Assembly: GCA_001972305.1 (NCBI GenBank) | Contig: BDDD01002131.1 | Coordinates: 175,580 to 239,579 of the forward strand | DNA from: Cephalotus follicularis | Lineage: Eukaryota > Streptophyta > Magnoliopsida > Oxalidales > Cephalotaceae | DNA: 64,000 nucleotides | Reading direction: 5' to 3' | In this document: piece after piece, positions 46,882 to 59,768 of the stretch | How the letters are laid out: each line of letters opens with the position of its first letter | Position numbering within the stretch: the first letter of the stretch is position 1 | Translations under genes and position numbers: made by a program | The notes under the pieces: model-generated | What the model saw: the letters and a program-made list of their open reading frames with translations, nothing else | The model's database searches: none | Told to the model about the DNA's origin: nothing

Positions 46882-49645
46882 TGTAATAACCGCAAATTCA
46901 ATTGAAGTATATTGATTCCATGTTAAAATAAATATACATCTTCATTGAATTATGTGTCCAATTATAATAATTTTATGATTGGTGATTGCTTGGGATGAAT
47001 GGAGATGCAATTTGGTGAAAATCAAACTTAAGAAACCCTAAAACAGCCCTTGGCAGTCGACTGTCATAGGGGAGAAGTCGACTGCCTGGCTTATGAAGGA
47101 GTAGTCGACTGTCACAGGGGAACAGTCGACTGGCTGATGCGTGTTGTGGACAGTCGACTGGCCCATGCATCCGATCGACTGGAATTGCGACAGAACAGGT
47201 GTCTGTGCACATGTGAGACAGGACAGTGGCGTGGCATGCAAGGGGACAGGTGTCGTAGGCATTCACCAGCTGCCATGACATGCAAGGAAAGCCCTTGCAT
47301 GTGCTCTACAAGTCACAGACCTGCAACCTGCAAAATCAAAGAGAGAAAAGTGAGAAATGACAAGGAAAGATGAATGCATGTGAGAGAGAGAAGGAAGGAG
47401 GGAGGCTGAGTAAATGCTCTGGCGAATTCAAAGGTTCCTAACCTCTATATCAGCTGTCCAGAGGCTGAACCTGAGTGTTAGAAACCACTGAGTTGAGGAG
47501 AATTGCTAGAGGATGGGAGGAGCTTGCATGTGGAGGTTTAGAACTCAAGAAGGAACTTTGAAGCTTTGGTCTCTTGGTAAGTTCTCAGTCTGAATTCTCA
47601 GTTGTTATGGTGATAATGTAACTAGGAGAATGTTGGATATCTTCTGTTAATGGTAAAGGATTAACAATTCTAGAATGGAATTGAAGGGTAATATGGGAGT
47701 AAGAATATGGACACAACTTCGAGAATCTTAACAACTCTAATTGATCTATAGTTGCTGTTATGACTGAATATATGTTTCTTGATTCCTTAAGTATGCATAT
47801 ACCTTCTGTCAAACATGATTAAGGTTAACAACTTGAGAATTGATTTGAAATGGTAAGGGAAGAAGCTATGAAGCTTAGAGAGTTAAATGACTCCATTTCG
47901 AATTGTTGTTGTTAGTTGTTATGCCTACAGATTCTCCTAAGTATATACATACATCTTATGTCAACATTAACATCATTGAATCCGAGATTGAATAATAGTT
48001 GACATAGAATTCAAAGAAAGTTGTAAATGGGGGCTAGAGACTTAAAGGATTGGTAATAAGCTACTATAGAAGTAATAATAGTAGCTGAGTAATTACTAAA
48101 ACTTCCTGTGCTGATGCATGTATCCATAAACATGCATATTTAGATTATAACCTGCTGGATTGAAGATTGTTGGTCTAAAAGGGCTTGGAAGCTTTAAAGA
48201 GAAAGATCAATTGCGAATTGATCTTGGGATAGCAAACTGAGGTAGGGGTAGTGTTATGTTTTGGAAGATATGTTCATGCATTTCATGTATGTTAATTCCT
48301 GATTGCATTGAACTGATTGGCATTGAAATTGTACTGCATATACACTGTTCTGCCTGCATTCTGGGCAAAAATAGTCGACTGTTATTGAAAACAGTCGACT
48401 ACACAATTAATCCAGTCGACTGGCAAGACCCAGCAGTCGACTACACAACCCAACAGCCGATTGGTTCTTGAGGGCAGTCGACTGTTCTGGGTAGTAATTG
48501 CATACCATTGATTGAATTGCTACTGATTTGAATTGTTATTGATTGTATATGCTACCACCACCTAGTATATATTGTTTGATGTTGTTTAACATCGCTATTA
48601 CTGATATTTCAACGATTGAACGAACTAGGTGCTATATGCACAAATTGTGGTTAAACACCATTTTCAAATGAGAACTATTAATTACAAGGAACTACTGTTT
48701 TATCAACTACTGTTCTTACCTACTGTTTTGTTTCCTCACCTGGAAACCACTACTGTACTGATGTCGTTTTCCTCATTGAGATGTACGATCACTGAAATGT
48801 TTATGTTCTAAAGAAACAACCCTTATATTGCATATTGTTGATATATGTAATATTATCATTGAATTGCTTGAATTGTTTGTCTATGTTACTGCCGTAGTCG
48901 AGTGATGGAGGATATCACTAGCTACGGATGGTGGTCCTGTGTGCCAGGAGTTGGCCAGAGTATCACCCACACTGTCTGCAATTGCAGAACTTACTGTTAA
49001 ACTACCCGCCAACGCCGGTAGTAAACGTACCTGATCTATCATCCTCAATGAAGGGTGATGGACTAGGTGGTGCGCAGTTGGTGCTAGGAGTTAGCGATAT
49101 GCGTCACCCAAACCACTGTATGAATTGATTGTACCCTTGTGTGGTATTCTTGCATATGGATTGTTTATGGCCACTTGGCATGATTGCTTATATATTGGCT
49201 CATTCAAACGTTACCTTATATAAACTGTCATACATATTTCATTCATATATTCCTTAGCATGCATTATCTTCCTACTTAGCCAAGTGAGGACAACGGCTAA
49301 CCCCCCTACAGTTTCAGATTAAGCGAAGACTGGGAGTTGCGGCTAAAGCTTGGAGAGCTTCTACTTTTATCGTTTTAAGGTTGTCATTTTCTTTTGATGT
49401 ATTGTAATGTAATGAACGAATCATACCTCGTTTATGTTGTTTTCCTTATGTTAAGGATAATATCTGAATTGTACCCGCACGTAGTATGGGATGCTTGCGG
49501 ATGGCTTGAAATTTTATATTCCAGCTTATTGACTGATTCCGCATATTGTTATATTCTGTTAAATGAAATGCTGGAATGTATGTTCAATACTGATATCACC
49601 ATATATGTTGTCTTCTGGTATGGAACCGAAAAACGGGGTGTGACA
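46882..49645 (+). mobile_element. Solo LTR of the first chromovirus family, target site CATGA
   Basis: TGTAATAACCGCAAATTC to GGGGTGTGACA, with CATGA at 46877-46881 and 49646-49650. It is 2764 bp. It closely resembles the 3' LTR at 4223-8097 but has a single copy of the unit duplicated there. CAGTCGACTG clusters lie at 47054-47183 and 48372-48486. It has a TATA-like box near 47445, a donor GTAAGT at 47577 and an acceptor ending at 49317. Confidence 0.95.
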
Positions 49646-50801
49646 CATGACACTTAAGAATTTCAAATAGAAGTACAACTCATCATCAAAGCATAACAAA
49701 TAATATAAAGGAAGGAGATGCTCTACTCACAGAATTACTGAAATCAGCTATCGTGGACTAGCCCCTCGATTCTCTGAATAAGTTACAGGATTCTTGTCTA
49801 CAATACCATCATATTAAAGTCTCATTAATACCACTTTCTATGCCTATTCACATGGAATGCATACAATACATGTATGAAATGTCATATACTTCCACACGCC
49901 ACTTTTACTCGATTTTTCTCTCCATCATAATCTTTACTCATTTATCTAACTTTATACTTATAATCCACCACATCAGTAAACCTGTTAAACCACCTTAACA
50001 ATCTATGTCACTTATCCGCATTATGCAAGAAAATGGTTGTATTAATCCATATGCCTAACACTCTTAACTCTAGCAATATATTCATGTTTCTGAATTTTTA
50101 TTATACCTCAACTAACCTCTATATTTCTTAGGAGGATTCCAACTTTTAACACCCACACAACTCTAATTTTTACTAATTACTACCCATAATTAACCTACTA
50201 CCAAATTCAATGCTTTCACCATTACATATTATCATTCAGATTCACAATTACATTACTGACTCTAACATCCTTAAACACCTTCAATTCTTTAGCTACACAT
50301 CACCATGTCAACCAATTTTAACAGGAAATAGCAAGGAGAACTCACGAATTAGGTAGACAAATTGCCCTGAAGAAACCATACATCATCGGAAATCTGCAAG
50401 ACTCTGACCAAGTTCTGGCAGCCTCCAACTGCTCCAATCAACGCATCTGTGCTCATGACTCGCCGTAACTCACCCCCAACAGCAATGCCACCGCTCAACC
50501 CATGCTGAACTCACTAGGCCAACTCAGTCGTCCAACCAATGCCAAAACTACCAGAAAATGCCCAAGCCGAGGTCAGAATAGGCAAAGCCAAGAAGATTAG
50601 CTCCATATATGGCGACTAATGGCGGTGGAAATGCACGGCCAGTGGCCGTTCGGTGCAAAAGAGAGGAAAAAAAACAGAGGAAAATGGAGGAAGAACGAGA
50701 AGAGGAGTACTTGGCAGTGGAGCTCGCCATTTCTCCCTCTCCCCGGTGCCGGCGCCTTCGTCTTCTCCGGTGCCATTCTCCCTCTGTTTCTCTCCCGCTT
50801 T

Positions 50802-50804
<3 letters not shown>

Positions 50805-50840
<36 letters not shown>
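50805..50840. repeat. (TC)n microsatellite
   Basis: An uninterrupted CT/TC run of about 17 dinucleotides, part of the GA-rich minus-strand leader of the LTR. Confidence 0.95.
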
Positions 50841-50846
<6 letters not shown>

Positions 50847-51175
50847 ATCGGCCGGAGGCGCACGGGATGCTGGCGAACGGCTGGCACAACACCATGGCAC
50901 TGCTTCCTCTCCCTCTCCTTCGCGTTTTCCTGGCGTTTCCCTGTCTCCCATCTCCCTCTCTTGCTCTGTTTTCTTCATACGGGGGCATATCCCGTTACTC
51001 TGTTTTTAAAAAAAATAAGAAGGCGCACCTGGCGCCTTCTGGAAACGCCAACAACCCCTCCTCTTTTTTTTCTTTTTGAGAACAATAATAGTCATTACTA
51101 AAATGTCACTCACAAAAGTTGCACGGTCACGTGTTTTACACGCCACATAACCAAAATGTGACACGGGGTGTAACA

Positions 51176-51263
51176 TGTGCTCCCCGTAATATAACACACA
51201 ATCATTCAAACATGCATCAATTTTTTCATAACCTAATCCCAAGGCCTTCATATGTTGCTTCAA
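51176..51263 (-). pseudogene. TNP2 transposase N-terminal segment
   Basis: On the minus strand it reads KQHMKALGLGYEKIDACLND then CVLYYGE, the conserved TNP2 segment just upstream of the catalytic core. It ends at the solo-LTR target site. Sequence above 51263 no longer resembles TNP2, so the gene is cut there by other LTR-like DNA. Confidence 0.85.
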
Positions 51264-53723
51264 ATGGTAATAATTTTTATCACAGTGATTCGACTCGGCA
51301 GAGTCAACTCAACACAACGAATCCGGCCACAAACGCACCAGAAAACGTCGGGAAAAGCCTAAACTAGGGTCAAGGTTGGTAGATCCAAAGCTTGGCTCCA
51401 CCTACGGTCACTATCGGTGGAGGAAGAGACACCGGCAGTGGGAAGACACAAAAATGCGTCTCGGTCAAACAGAGAGACAGAAGAGAAAACGGTGAGAGAA
51501 GAGAGAGAGGCTTACCGTGGATGAAAGCCGACCTCTTTCCCTGGCCACCGACGTCGCCGGGTTGTCTTCTCATGCCAGGAAGCGCGCTCCAGGCACTGTG
51601 CGTGCGTCTCTCTCCTTTTTCGCGTGACCCATGCGCAAAATCGGGTGGTGTGCCAATTTTTTACGTAGTCAAAAATTGTTTTGTTTCTTTCTATATATTA
51701 TAAACATAGAATATGTCTCTTTGGGTTGAAGTATGTACCCCGCACATCGTATGTTAAACATACTCCCACTGTGGTTTCTTTTAATATATCAATTTGACAA
51801 TACGATGGTAAATTTAAATTAATAAATAAACCACTATTGCCAAATTAATATATACTAGTTAAAACTAGATTTCTCGCCAAGCTAGCATGTGTGAAGCATG
51901 AATTGCTTTTCCAATAATCAGGTGGGACCTGAAAGCCTGGTTTGAATCCGGTACGACTATAAATTTCTCAGAACATCTCATGAGTTCTGGTATGACTATC
52001 CCAATAGTCCGCGACTATTAAAACACCCCGGTGTGAATCCCATCACTCCCCGGATCCGTAGAATCAACTACATCTATAAGTCGACATCCGGTTAAACCAG
52101 TACTTTATCCAGTCAAGAGCACATGTGTGATGTATCCTACATCATACTTGGATCCGACCGTGACCTAGGGTTCGGAATAATGTCACCCCTAGGTAAAATC
52201 GCGATAACTATAAATTTAAGTACGCATCGAGACTTTCGGAAGACCTCCTCGGAAACCCCGTTTCCAGTATGCCTATACCTGATCAGGGTTTTATGAGTCT
52301 CAACAGACATAAATAATATAGAGCCGATCACACTTCATACGAGTGTGATGATCCCTTATTCCAAACGCTCCCATACATCTCAATGAAGCTCCCACAAGGC
52401 CCAAAGACAACCCTTTTTCCAGCACGTGGCTAGTGCTGGAGAAGGCAGAAATCAAAGCCAAGCAGGTACAACACAATGCATGCCAACCGCTCAGGTCTAA
52501 CAATACAACGTAGCTCCACAAATGATCTACTAGTCACCATAGACTATACACTACCGAGACTATAGGAATCCTATTGACATAGGTATGACTTTCCAAATAG
52601 GTTGCCTATGGTGGGTCTGGTTAGTCTCATGATCCTTAATACGAACGCCGCATAATGCTTTAGGATAAATCCAAATGGTAATGAGATAGTCCATCCTCCA
52701 CATAACCTAGAGCAAGCATGCTATGGCAAGTCTTTACGGTTCTACAATTTCCCTAAGAAAGTGTAGCTATGACTTGGAACGTTATGTCAGAAGGGAGTAA
52801 GGATCTCATTCTCATAACCTCTCAGGAATGAGATCCAACCCCTCAAACGACAGGGCCCTATAAGGGTACTCGGATGACATGGTGATCACCCGATCTATTT
52901 AAGATGGTTTGGGATATACATATAGCGGGTTGCCATTGTTGATTGAATATGCCCTATAAAACACAAAAAGGAATTCAGATTGTATAAATAGAGAGTGTAA
53001 TATACAGACATGCAGCCGCCCCATGGATTAAAGAGATATCTCCAGTTAAGGAGTGCATCTCATACATACATATATATATTTATGCAGAGCCACCTCGTGG
53101 CATGCAGGGACACCCCTAATCTAACAAGGGAAACGATTCCCATTAGAAAGCTCTCACTGTATTGGAGATTAAAACTGAAAGAGTTATCAAGAACATCATG
53201 AAACAACTAGAAACATAGAAAGGATGTCCCACTCACAGTTCTTGACTGCGTTCTTACTGGCTTCCTCTGACGAGAACTTCTCCTCTTTTTCCTCGTCTGC
53301 TACTGTTCCTTGTTGCTTCTCCGCTAAGCTTGGAAGGCTTCAAACTATTGTTCTCCTCTCGCTCGTCAAGGACAAGAAAGAAGAAGAAGAAGAAGAACTA
53401 GAGCTCACTCTCTCACTCTAAAACTCTCTAATCTGCTGAAGCTAGAAGAGAGGATGATCACAACTCAAAATATCTCCACACTAATCCCAACTTAAGCCAT
53501 CATTAAACCTAGGGATGTGGAATATTCCTCAACAAGCTTTGCACTTAAGTCCTCCAACTATTACTAATCATGCTTTACACTTGGGCTTATAATGAAATCA
53601 ACACTTAACTTTCCTGTCTTACTCAAATAAGTCCAAAGCCCATAAAAAAAAGTATACACCATAGAAAAAGATTTTCTCTTAGGCTCCAAAATAGCTACGG
53701 GGAGTTACAAACGGGGTATTACA
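51264..53723 (-). repeat. LTR-like DNA downstream of the gag-only element
   Basis: Its upper end at 53723 has plus-strand ACGGGGTATTACA, the reverse of an LTR start TGTAATACCCCG, right after a purine tract GCGGGAAGGA. It therefore behaves as the 3' LTR of the gag-only element. The interior does not resemble the presumed 5' LTR and is composite. 51270-51690 looks like a GA-rich LTR leader. 51727-53010 has a copia-like purine tract CCACAGTGGGAG (minus strand, near 51760) and, on the plus strand, TATAAATAGAG near 52985. Boundaries inside are not resolved. Confidence 0.4.
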
Positions 53724-53844
53724 TCCTTCCCGCATTAAAAAGATTTCGTCCCGAAATCTAAACACATACCAATCCGAATCAATAACAGAAAAGGCACACC
53801 AAGATGCATAACAAAATAATTCAGTTACCATAGAATAAGTTGAC

Positions 53845-55025
53845 TTATGAAAAAACAAACTCCTCACGGTTACCAAACAAAAACAAAACCGAAACAATAC
53901 TTGGAGCGTTTGTAGCCTGATGCGTCGTAAAGGTGAAGACTCTACCTCCCATGTTACGATGTCCCGCATCATTACCATCTCCTCCTTTATTTCTTGTACG
54001 AGGATTTGGACAATTCTTAAAGAGATGACCCATTTGTCCACAAGCAGAACACGCCCCGGTGGCCTTGTAAAATGTACCAATCAGATGTCGCCTCCTACAC
54101 GTGTCACACAACGTAATCTGGACATTGGGGTTACCCCCATCCTTATTCTGATTATGATCCTTTTTATGCTGCTTACCATCACCTTGCTTTCTAGAATCCT
54201 ATCCTCGGAAATGACTCCTATTCTGCTTCCTTTCCCCTTCTTGCTGAGCTGCCTGAAAGTCCATCCTCTCCAATTCAATATTCATTACAGTATTTGCTAG
54301 TTCAGCCATGTCAGCAAATCTGGAATTTATCAATTTCCCTCTAAGCTGGTACTATAGCTTACATTACAACTTCTCAACTTGCTCAAATGCCGGCCCCACC
54401 GCGGATCCAGCAAAACCCGCTAACCTAGTGAACCGGGCCAAAACCTTGGTGACTGATTCACCATCTTTCTGCCTAGTATTTACAAACTTCCTTACGTAAG
54501 CCTCCTTGTCAGCAGTGGGGAAATACTGCTGATAGAAAACTTCATAGAACTCAAACCATGTCAAGGCATCAATGTAGTCTCCTCCCTTAGCCAACCTCAA
54601 AGTTGGCCACCACTTTTGAGCATCTCCTTCCAACTTATATGCCGCAAACCTTACCTTTTGTTCGTTATCACATCCCAACACATTAAAATTTTCTCCATGT
54701 GCGAAATCCATTGCTCAGTCTCTATAGGTATCATGGCTGAACTAAACGACTGCAGCCTCTGCTTTTGGAACCGCTCAAACCAGACATATACAGGAGTGCC
54801 GGGCTGGCCCCCAGTTTCACTACCAGTCTGAACATCAGCCGGTGCATTCTCCACCGCAACTTGCTCTTGCTATCCTTGCCCTTGATTTTGCAAAGCATGA
54901 ATTAGTAGATCCACTTCTTTGGCAACTGCCTGTTGCACAAACTCCTCAACCGTAGGCTCGTTTCGCACCTCTTCATGAGTATCAGTCAGTTCATTTCCTT
55001 GTGGGGTGTTCCTTGTTTGTACCAT
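53845..55025 (-). pseudogene. gag of the pol-less element
   Basis: Starts at Met 55025. Visible are the acidic N-terminal segment (EEVRNEPTVEEFVQQAVAKE), WFERFQKQRLQSF, then MEKILMCWD. After a frameshift near 54690 come AAYKLEGDAQKWWPTLRLA, FYEVFYQQYFPTADKEAYVR and TKVLARFTRLAGF. A zinc knuckle (CSACGQMGHLFKNC) lies at about 54015-54055. A TAG near 54870, where CAG is expected, and stops near 54360 and 54205 also break the frame. Gag from another subfamily than the two longer chromoviruses here, judged by its different sequence. Confidence 0.85.
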
Positions 55026-55185
55026 CTACGAAACATAAATAAAAAACATAACACAACAACAAAAGAAACCAAGGTCGAAAAAAAAGACATGTCAGAAAGG
55101 CCACAACGAAAAGTTCCTAACCCAATGTCTACCCAATCTCAAAGGTCAAACCTAGATAGGTCCTCTAAGGGAAGAAAAACCTATT

Positions 55186-55196
55186 CTCTGATACCA
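55186..55196 (-). other. Primer-binding site, initiator tRNA-Met
   Basis: TGGTATCAGAG on the minus strand, four bases after the LTR end at 55201. Confidence 0.88.
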
Positions 55197-55405
55197 TTTC
55201 TGTAACACCCCCGAACGGCAGGAGTCGTTACGGTTTCCTAATCCAAAACATAACATAAAGTATACATATATCAAAGTTCGATTTTATTCCATTCATCAAA
55301 ATTTTAGTTTATCTTTTATTCAAATGCGTGATGGTCTAAACATAACATTTATAATCTAAGACATAGTCTAAAACTTTATTCATAAACCGAAAACTTAAAC
55401 ATAAA

Positions 55406-57977
55406 TGTAAAGCCCGAGATTTTCATTGTATTGTAATTTCAATATGTATTTGTACTTTTGAATTATGGAATTGATAAAGGATGGATTTTCTGAATTTAAT
55501 GATGTTTTCCCGAACTCTAATGATGAAGGAATTGGAATCAAATTGTGAAGGGAATGTTAAATGTGTGTTTTGGTAAAAATGACACGATTTTAGGGTTAAA
55601 GCGCTGACGCCTAGACTTGGAGCGTCGACGCTTAGGCCGTTAAAACGCGCGTTTAAATACAACACATAAGCGCCGACGCTTGCATGTAACTGTCGACGCT
55701 TTGAGGCGTATTCTGCATATTCATGACAGCAGATGAACGTGTCGCAGGGAGGCATTTTCTAGCCTTTTATTAAGCGTTTTGGCAGACGTTTAAGGACGTG
55801 GCATGCATGCATTTTGTTGCCAGACATACCTGCAACAATAGGGCATGGGGAAGAGAAAAAATCTCTGTCTACATGGCCTGTATAGAGGGAGAGAACAACA
55901 CCTGTGCACCAGGCTTGCAAGGAAGAAATGGGGGACTTGGGCTGGTTGTTTTGGCAGAAAGAAACAAACGGGAGTAACATAAAAGTCGAACCCTCACCCC
56001 CTTGCTGCCTTCTGTGTTTACTGATAAAGAACCAGAGACTTAAGAAAGGCTCTGTGAGTGGTAAAAGAGAGCAAGAGAGCTTGGGAGAGGAGACAACCAC
56101 CATTGTTGAGCAAGGAAACTTAGAGCATGCACACCAGCTGCTAGGACAAACCAGAGAGCTTCCAAGCCGTACCTGGGGACTCAAGTGACTTCGTGGAATA
56201 CAAAAAGAGGTGGACTTTCGGCTTATAACTTGAGGCCAAAGGTAGGGGAAGCCATGATTGTAGTTTCATGTTCAATACTTAATGTTTGTTCAGTGATGTT
56301 CTTGCATGAAATTCATGGTTTAATGATCCGTTTGTCGTCACTGAAATGATTCTATCTTGTACTGGGTGTGTCACATGATGTTGCATGACCATTTTTTGGG
56401 CTTATTACCTGTTGGAATGCATGTATTATGCTTGGAAATGTCACTGGTTAGCCATGTCAAGAGGTAGAAGACGATCCCTGTTTTAAACCGTCGACGCCTA
56501 TGTAATGACCGTCGACGCTTTGTACTGTGAACTGCGTTATATATATAGATTTGTGCTAAACGTCAACATCTAAAGGAAGAGAGATCGACGCCCTAACACT
56601 GAAAGCGACGACGCTAAGGGATTAAACAACGACGCTTAAGACACATAAGCGTCAACGCCTGAGGTTTAAACACAGACGCTTTAGAGTCCTGTTTGGACGA
56701 TTTCTACCGTTTTGATACCTAACGATCCCGATTTCGCTTAGGATGCATTAGAGCATTTGTATGCATCGTATATGTACTGTTTTACTGCCTGTTCTTGACT
56801 GTTGAAGTTGGTTTATGATTTATAAGTATTATTACCTTAGAAATGCATATAAAACTGCTATGTTGAGTACGGTAATATAAGATGAATGTTATTATATTTT
56901 CGAACATACTGAGGGAGTAATTTCCCACCTACTGAACTGTTTCAAAGAATATTTTCTACTGAAAATGCCTATTTTCAAATGTTGTCACTTTTGGAAACAT
57001 TTTTGAAAACAACTGCCTATTGAGGATCTAAACGATCACTACTGTCCTCTTTACTGTACTGTTACTGTTTGAATTCACTGTTTGCTCTGTGAATTGCTAT
57101 GTGTTTGTGTTTGAGCTACTAGTTGCATGGCGGAGGCTGCCAGCGCCGACTAGTGGTAGGGTCGAACCTAGGGGCCAGGAGCATGACTAGGTGACTCACT
57201 GTACTGTTGCCTCACTCGGTTGCGGGAAGTGGGGACCGGAGTGGGAGTGTAGCGTGGGTCCAGAAGTTGGCGGCGTTACACATACTGACTGTTGTTGTGG
57301 TCCTATGTGGACATACTGTACTGCTTGTTGGTCCTTCTCGGACATTACTGTGTTTGATGATGTAGCCCTGGCCGGGTTACTACTGTAGTGATCTTGCATA
57401 CATATATTTTCTTATATATGTACTCACTGTTATTTTACTGTACTGTTAAAATATATATATTTCTCATATATATATAAACTGGTTTTCCTACACTGCATCA
57501 TTTATGCATACATTACATGACATGCATTTAATGTTGATCCCGAGCTACTTTTATGACTTAGCCGAGTGAGGACAAAGGCTAACCCCCTACTTTACAGATT
57601 GATGCAGTGGACCGGTTGGACTGACATGGACGAAGATCAAGTTGTTATGTTCTTGATTTTGCTTCTCCTGTTTTGTATTAAACCTATGTTGGTTATGGAT
57701 TTTGGATGTACCGTACTTAAGACCTGTTAATGATGGATTTTAATCTTGTACTGTAATTCACGCTCCGTTTATGGGCGATTAACAATGTCGGATTATTTTG
57801 GGTATCGTGAAGTATGGGATGCACGCTACGGGTTTTACAGCTTATGGATATTTTTATGCTTCCGCAACTGACAGCTCGTTTAAAAGTTTTAAATTTTATG
57901 GTTTTTGCATGAGCTGTACTTTATGTTAATTGCCTTTACCGCTTTAATGTTACGTTTCTCTTAAACGGGGTGTGACA
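55406..57977 (+). mobile_element. Solo LTR, chromovirus type
   Basis: TGTAAAGCCCGAGATTTTC to AAACGGGGTGTGACA, 2572 bp, no coding region. No 5-bp target duplication is seen; instead an 18-bp near-identical direct repeat (CCRAAAACTTAAACATAA) flanks it. GCGTCGACGC-type clusters lie at 55600-55705 and 56490-56690. It has a donor-like GTAGGG at 56242, a branch point CTAAC at 57579 and an acceptor TTTACAG ending at 57597. Confidence 0.85.
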
Positions 57978-58342
57978 CCAAAAACTTAAACATAATCCAA
58001 GGTCATAAACTGAAAGGCATAACATTGTTCAAAAGGGGTCCTAGCATGACCATAAAATAATTAAACATAAACGAATCCATCTCCCAAGTGATCCTTAGAC
58101 ATAAGTGACATCTCTCTCATCACATGTTTCCCGGATGCTGTCCCAGAATACCTGCCGCATGGAAACAAAAACGTGGCTGAGCAAACCTCAGTACGGATAT
58201 AGAGTCATAAAACATAAAATGATACTTTAAAGAATAGGAAATACCTGAACCTTTAAAATGTCATATATCTCATGTATAAAATAATTCAATATTAATTCCG
58301 AAAATGAAGGAAAGGAGTCACATAAACAATTCTACCAATTTC

Positions 58343-59098
58343 AAAGGCCTACGTGCCGGTTAGCATCGATATGTGATACTATCAACCTACGGGTGGTAGA
58401 TATCTGACTCGGACTGGATTGTTGGCCCGCTGAGGCATAACTGATGATTTGTTCGGTCCTTCGAGGACACCATTGTGACTGGTCCGCTGAGGACATGACC
58501 GTGATTGTGTTGATGTAGCCCTAACGGGTTGCACCTGTACTGTGTATATGCATATATAGAAACATATATGTATATACTGTTATATATACCGTACTGCATC
58601 ACTTTGCATTCAAACATGACATGCATTATCATTGAAACCGAACTGTATTTATACTTAGCCGAGTGAGGACAAAGGCTAACTCCCCTACAGTTTCAGATTG
58701 ATTTCAGGTTGATGCAGCGGATTGTTACTGTTGAGCTCCGTGGAGTGAATGGAGTTTTATGTTGTTTTTACTTATGAGAAATGTTAATGGATCATTGTAA
58801 TAAATGAATCGATGTATTGATGAATAATGTTCCATTATTATGGTTCTGTTTCTGATGGAGTTTTATATTGTACAGTATTGTTCACGCTCCGTTTTATAGG
58901 CGATTAACTTTTATGACCTGTATTTGGGTAGCGTGCGGTATGGGACGCACGTTACGCGTTGACAGCTTATGTTCTTTTATGCTTCCGCAACTGTTATGCT
59001 TGGAAAAGTTTTAAATTTCACGGTTTCGCATGAGCTGTATTATATGTTAATTGCCTTTACCGCTTTAATGCTGCGTTTATTGTAAACGGGGTGTGACA
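58343..59098 (+). mobile_element. 5'-truncated LTR fragment of the same type
   Basis: It resembles the last third of the LTR at 55406. Shared features are GATGTAGCCCT, the acceptor block GAGTGAGGACAAAGGCTAAC with TTTCAG ending at 58696, CACGCTCCGTTT, and the end AAACGGGGTGTGACA at 59098. The U3 part, donor and palindrome clusters are missing. The left boundary is estimated within about 10 bp. No target duplication was found. Confidence 0.7.
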
Positions 59099-59768
59099 AT
59101 GGTACACCCCATAGGTGGGAAATATCTATGTATATCCTTATTCATAGTTAACATACTTCCTAATGTGAAAGTCATGTTTGTTTAACATACTTCGATAGCA
59201 TAAGTCAAGTTCCTTATCAAAATCATTATACTTTCATAAATGAAAAATCATCTTATTTATTTTCGAAATAAAGAGACGATTGCATAACATTTCGTAAACA
59301 TTTCAGAATCGAATTACAAAGCCAGAAAATATTCATTTTCACAGAAATATCTTACCAACTTTATTTCTAAACATATCAAAATTCTGAGCATAACGAAGTT
59401 CATTAAAGCAAAGGAATCAAATTCATAAAACAAAACTGAATTTATTGAAGAGGGTGTCAAAGAACAAAAAATCCGTACATTATTCATAAAGTAAAACTAT
59501 CTTTTTACTATAATAAAACCAATAGGAGGGTATCAAGGAACGAAAATCCATACCTTAAGCGAGCACAGAAATGACTTACGAATTGATTAAAAAATTTCTA
59601 ATTGTCCCTCGTACCACAAAAATCTAAAAGATACAATATCATACACATAAGGGTTCAAAACTACTTCCGAATATCAAAAAAGAAGGTAAACAGTATTTAA
59701 AACACATTCCGATTCATTAGAAGAACAAACAAATAAGAAAACTTGAAACCAGAATTTTACTGGACAAA

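Larger units (their letters stand above)
44289..51175 (-). mobile_element. Solo LTR, target-site duplication TGTGC, hosting another solo LTR
   Basis: Plus-strand ends TGTCACACCCG and GGGGTGTAACA are the reverse of the LTR termini seen elsewhere, so it lies on the minus strand. TGTGC is at 44284-44288 and 51176-51180. Without the nested solo LTR at 46882-49645 and its duplicated site, about 4.12 kb remain. No coding region is found. The minus-strand leader near 50600-50980 is GA/TC-rich. Confidence 0.9.
26002..51263 (-). mobile_element. En/Spm (CACTA) transposon coding region, heavily interrupted
   Basis: The two-gene organisation of plant CACTA elements is present on the minus strand: a TNP2-type transposase (51263 down to 28617) and a Transposase_24-type gene (28291 down to 26120). 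Reading resumes after each LTR insertion. The 13-bp CACTA terminal repeats are not seen. The left end may be the repeats at 8098-8830, with host-gene fragments in between. The right end lies beyond 51263 and is lost in LTR sequence. Confidence 0.85.
53724..55200 (-). mobile_element. Gag-only chromovirus derivative lacking pol
   Basis: Only about 1.5 kb lies between an LTR with primer-binding site (55201) and the purine tract/LTR start (53723). It encodes gag and then jumps to the 3' non-coding end (RDEIFLMREG region). Protease, reverse transcriptase, RNase H and integrase are all deleted, so movement would need a helper element. Confidence 0.8.

Noticed and set aside
47054-47183. Regularly spaced short repeats resembling a CRISPR array
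   Set aside because: The motifs are only about 10 bp, vary by a base or two, have irregular spacing, and lie in a plant LTR with no cas genes.
50597-51101. Overlapping Ser/Leu- or Arg/Glu-rich ORFs on both strands
   Set aside because: They are translations of a (TC)n/(GA)n-rich LTR leader, open in several frames at once, with no domain.
51264-53723. A complete copia element inside the LTR-like block
   Set aside because: A copia-like purine tract and a TATA box are visible, but no coding domains, paired termini or target duplication could be found.
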